Part shown: piece after piece, positions 6,005 through 8,645 of the stretch
How positions within the stretch are numbered: the stretch's first letter is position 1
Layout of the letters: each line of letters starts with the position of its first letter
Origin: Candidatus Eiseniibacteriota bacterium
Lineage (GTDB): Bacteria; Eisenbacteria; RBG-16-71-46; CAIMUX01
Assembly: GCA_020431745.1 (NCBI GenBank)
Contig: JAGQHR010000093.1
Span: 1-8,645, forward strand
DNA length: 8,645 nucleotides
Direction: 5' to 3'
The notes under the pieces: generated by a model
The model's input: the letters and a program-made list of their open reading frames with translations, nothing else
What the model was told of the DNA's origin: nothing
The model's database searches: none
Translations under genes and position numbers: made by a program

Positions 6005-8645
6005 CGAGAACTCCGTCCCCGGGTCGACGGACTTCCCTCGGCCGATCCCGGCGGCGGCGCGTCAATCACGCGCTCGTCCATTTGTCGAACCAACAAGCGA
6101 TACCCGCGTTTCCCCAGCCGCTTCTTCACGGTTTCGAGACGCGCGGCAGCATTCTCGACATCTCCCGATGATTCCAGCATGTGCGCGCGCAGGATCTCGC
6201 ATCGCTGTTCCAACTCGAAGCTTTCCGTCAAAGCCGCCCGCCGAGCCACCAAGTCCACCAGCTCCTGCGCCTCCGGCGTTCGGCGGGCAGAGTGCAGAAT
6301 CTCCGCCCGACTCAACATGCCGCGAAGCTCCTCCCTCGAGCGCGCACCGGAAGACTGCTCCCCCGCTTCGGATTCGGCAATCTGATCGACCCAGGCGAGC
6401 GCTGCGGCAAGATCTCCCGAGAGCTGCGCGGCCCGACCCAAGGCACCCAGGACGTACGTGATCCAGTATCCCACATCGGTCTGGCGCGCGAGGGTCAGAC
6501 TCTCTTCCAGCAGCGCCGTCCCCTCCGCAATCTGGCCGCGATCCAGCAACAACAGCCCCAGGCCCGCGCGCAGGTTCGATTCTCCGTGGGCATCTCCCGT
6601 CGCGGAGCACGCCTGCAGGGCCTGCCGCCAGCAGTCCTCCGCCTCGTCGAGCCGATCCAACAGATGGAGTACACCCGCCCGCCCGTGCATCGACCAGACG
6701 TGGCTACGACGATTCGCCTCCTGGGTGTGGTACTGCAACGCTTCGTCATACAGACGCAACGCTTCGTCCGGATACCCACGCTGCTCTTCGACGGAAGCCA
6801 GGTTGTGGATGGGCGTCCCGATCGACTGTTGCAGACCGAGCTCCCGGCAGGCACGGACACAGTTGCGATAGCGCTCGCCGGCCTCCTGGAGGCGGCCTCC
6901 GGTCAATGCCGCGGACCCCAGCGTGTTGGTCACGTGGACTTCACCGCCGAGATCGCGGATCTTTCGATAGAGTCCGAGCGCCTCCTCCAGCAGGGCCACA
7001 CCCTCGTCGAGCTCCCCGAGCTCAACCCGCGCCGTGCCGGCGGACTGGCAGCCGCGCGCGAGCAGCCGCGTCGCGCCCAGTGATCGCGCCTTCTCCGTGA
7101 GAGCGTCCGCCGCGGCCGCCATCCCGCGGATGTCCCCGACGTAGTGCTTGAGATCGCACTCCAGAGCATTCGCCCGCAGATCGGCCTCGGGAGGAAGCTC
7201 CTGCGCGCGCAGCGACTCGAGCAGACCGAACGCCTCGGGCGCGCGACCCGCCTGGCCCAGCAGCGCGATCAACCGGAGCGGATACTCGGTAACATCGGGA
7301 TAGAAGATCATGAGGGCGCGATAGAGCTCTTCGCAGCGCACCCGATCCAGCGCGAACCCGCGTTCGCGAGCCTCCAGCTCGATCTGTTCGCGACGATCGA
7401 GACCCGCCGAACACAACACGGCGCGTTTGGCCGCCGCTGCCGCCGCTGCTTGTTCGCCCGACACCTCGAAAGAATCGGCCAGGGCCGCCTGCACGGCCGC
7501 ACACTCCGGATCGAGCGCGGCCGCCTCGCGCAACCGATCGACGGCACGCCCGACTTCCCGAGCACGCAACGCGTCGAGCCCTTCCGCATAGGCCGCCCGG
7601 GCGGCATCACCGCGAGGCAGGAGTGCGAGCACGCGTTCCTGCGAACCCGCGGAGAGCGGCTCGAGACCCAGCTCCAGACGGACCAATTCGGCGATTCGCT
7701 CGGCCGCTTCGATCCAGGTTCGCTCGCCGCGCTCGCAGGCGATGACGTCCGTCGTCGTACCGTTCCGATCATGGAACCGGCACTCCAGCCGGCCGCCTTC
7801 TGAGCGAACCATCCGCAGCAGGGCGGCTCGCTGCACTCCGAACGCTTGCACGATCCGCACGATGTCCGCTTCCGTCGGTTCGGAGACGTCGATGCCGAGA
7901 TCCCGTTCGACGCGCGCGACGTCCTGGGAACGCGGCACCCGGATCTCATCCCCTCGCGCGACCAACCCCGAGACGAGGTCGTGGACGAGCGACGGCCAGC
8001 CCACGTCCGCGGAATCCGCCCCTTCGACCACCTCCGTGACGAGGGAGGGAGTCAGGAAGACGATCGACTCGACCCGCCGCTCTCCTTCGAGTCCCAAGGC
8101 CCGCAGCAGGTCCTCGCACGACGGGAATCGGTCTCGTGGATCCCGGGAGAGACAGCGATGGATCGCCGCCTCCCAACGCGCGTCGATCTCGGGCAGGTAG
8201 GTTCGCAACGCGGGCGGCTCGTGGCGCAAACGGCGGCGAAGCAGATCCGGAAGGATCTCGCGCGGATCCACCTCATAGGGCAACCGGCCGGACAGTGCTT
8301 CGAAGAGGAGCGTCCCCAACGCGTAGATATCGGCGGCAGGCCCGACGGTTTCACCCCGCAGTTGCTCCGGTGCCATGTAGCCCGGCGATCCGAGCCAGCC
8401 GGACGATGCGCTCGGCCCGGAGGTCGCCACCGCCACCCCGAAATCGGTGACGAGCACCTGCTCTCCGTCCTCGCGCGGAATCAACATCACGTTGCCGGGC
8501 TTGAGATCCCGATGAACCACCTGCGCCCGGTGGGCCGCGTGGAGAGCACGGAGGAGCGGCTTGGCCAAGTCGCGCACCTCTGCGAACGGCAGGCGACCAC
8601 GGCGCGCCAGACGGTCCTCCAGGGACTCTCCGATCAGGAGCTCCA
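6001..8645 (-). CDS. Ser/Thr protein kinase with C-terminal TPR array (5' partial)
   Basis: The gene enters from the right edge. The frame is open from 8643 and gives kinase sequence (ELLIGESLEDRL) before the first internal GTG at 8577, so 880 residues are visible and the N-lobe with its ATP-binding lysine lies outside. The Hanks-type catalytic core is complete from there on: HRDLKPGN (44-51, catalytic Asp46), DFG (67-69), APE (91-93), the ADIYALGTLLFE helix, and an arginine (DRF) near the end of the C-lobe at about residue 172. Residues of about 195-330 resemble the TolB/adenylate-cyclase-associated domain often found in such kinases; this is tentative. From about 350 to the end there are many tetratricopeptide repeats, for example around ALRLYDEALQYH and AEDCWRQALQA. 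No transmembrane helix separates kinase and TPRs, so the visible part looks cytosolic. It is probably a signalling kinase whose TPRs bind partners; the adjacent FHA regulator is the likeliest substrate or reader. Confidence 0.92.
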   Translation of the reverse strand, partial: ELLIGESLEDRLARRGRLPFAEVRDLAKPLLRALHAAHRAQVVHRDLKPGNVMLIPREDGEQVLVTDFGVAVATSGPSASSGWLGSPGYMAPEQLRGETVGPAADIYALGTLLFEALSGRLPYEVDPREILPDLLRRRLRHEPPALRTYLPEIDARWEAAIHRCLSRDPRDRFPSCEDLLRALGLEGERRVESIVFLTPSLVTEVVEGADSADVGWPSLVHDLVSGLVARGDEIRVPRSQDVARVERDLGIDVSEPTEADIVRIVQAFGVQRAALLRMVRSEGGRLECRFHDRNGTTTDVIACERGERTWIEAAERIAELVRLELGLEPLSAGSQERVLALLPRGDAARAAYAEGLDALRAREVGRAVDRLREAAALDPECAAVQAALADSFEVSGEQAAAAAAAKRAVLCSAGLDRREQIELEARERGFALDRVRCEELYRALMIFYPDVTEYPLRLIALLGQAGRAPEAFGLLESLRAQELPPEADLRANALECDLKHYVGDIRGMAAAADALTEKARSLGATRLLARGCQSAGTARVELGELDEGVALLEEALGLYRKIRDLGGEVHVTNTLGSAALTGGRLQEAGERYRNCVRACRELGLQQSIGTPIHNLASVEEQRGYPDEALRLYDEALQYHTQEANRRSHVWSMHGRAGVLHLLDRLDEAEDCWRQALQACSATGDAHGESNLRAGLGLLLLDRGQIAEGTALLEESLTLARQTDVGYWITYVLGALGRAAQLSGDLAAALAWVDQIAESEAGEQSSGARSREELRGMLSRAEILHSARRTPEAQELVDLVARRAALTESFELEQRCEILRAHMLESSGDVENAAARLETVKKRLGKRGYRLLVRQMDERVIDAPPPGSAEGSPSTRGRSSR
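6011..6014 (-). promoter_or_regulatory. Ribosome binding site of the FHA regulator, inside the kinase gene
   Basis: GGAG on the minus strand sits 6 bases before the GTG at 6004, within the last codons of the upstream kinase. It supports the overlapping GTG start and coupling of the two genes. Confidence 0.65.

Noticed and set aside
8575..8577. GTG as the true start of the kinase
   Set aside because: The codons upstream to the window edge encode conserved kinase sequence (ELLIGESLEDRL), so the gene continues beyond the window.

Overview
This is a gene-dense, GC-rich bacterial window with six protein-coding genes, two of them cut by the window edges. No rRNA, tRNA, CRISPR array, insertion sequence or phage gene was seen. 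Three features point to a free-living, complex Gram-negative lineage: an FG-GAP surface protein with a FlgD-like/type IX-style C-terminal domain, a Ser/Thr kinase fused to TPRs, and an FHA-type AAA+ regulator. Candidatus Eisenbacteria or a neighbouring FCB-like or deltaproteobacterial group would fit. That placement is an inference from gene style; the window has no phylogenetic marker.

Layout. (1) 2-1627, plus strand: the 3' part of a calcium-binding FG-GAP beta-propeller protein that ends in a predicted sorting domain. (2) 1640-1690: a 19-bp inverted repeat between convergent genes, probably a bidirectional terminator. (3) 1745-2134, minus strand: a small single-domain cupin with complete metal ligands, its own promoter and a strong Shine-Dalgarno. 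(4) 2310-2975, plus strand: a bacterial GPP34 (GOLPH3-like) protein, divergent from the cupin and possibly made from a leaderless transcript. (5) 2981-4288, minus strand: a membrane-anchored SGNH (GDSL) hydrolase/acyltransferase-like protein that converges on GPP34 with only 5 bases between the stops. (6) 4475-6004, minus strand: an FHA / AAA+ / Fis-HTH regulator that lacks the GAFTGA sigma-54 loop. (7) 6001-8645, minus strand: a Ser/Thr kinase with a long TPR C-terminus, entering from the right edge.

How the genes fit together. The kinase stop and the regulator start overlap by four bases (GTGA on the minus strand), so the two form a translationally coupled kinase and phosphopeptide-binding-regulator pair. 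This is the most coherent functional unit here: the TPR region would sense or scaffold, the kinase would phosphorylate, and the FHA domain would read phosphothreonine and control DNA binding. The SGNH protein lies downstream on the same strand after 186 bases and may be a target or an independent envelope gene. Cupin and GPP34 share a 175-base divergent control region. No gap exceeds 300 bases. No clearly unprecedented system is visible. The best candidates for follow-up are the kinase/regulator pair with its degenerate sigma-54 loop, and the GPP34 gene with its compact promoter and operator-like palindrome.
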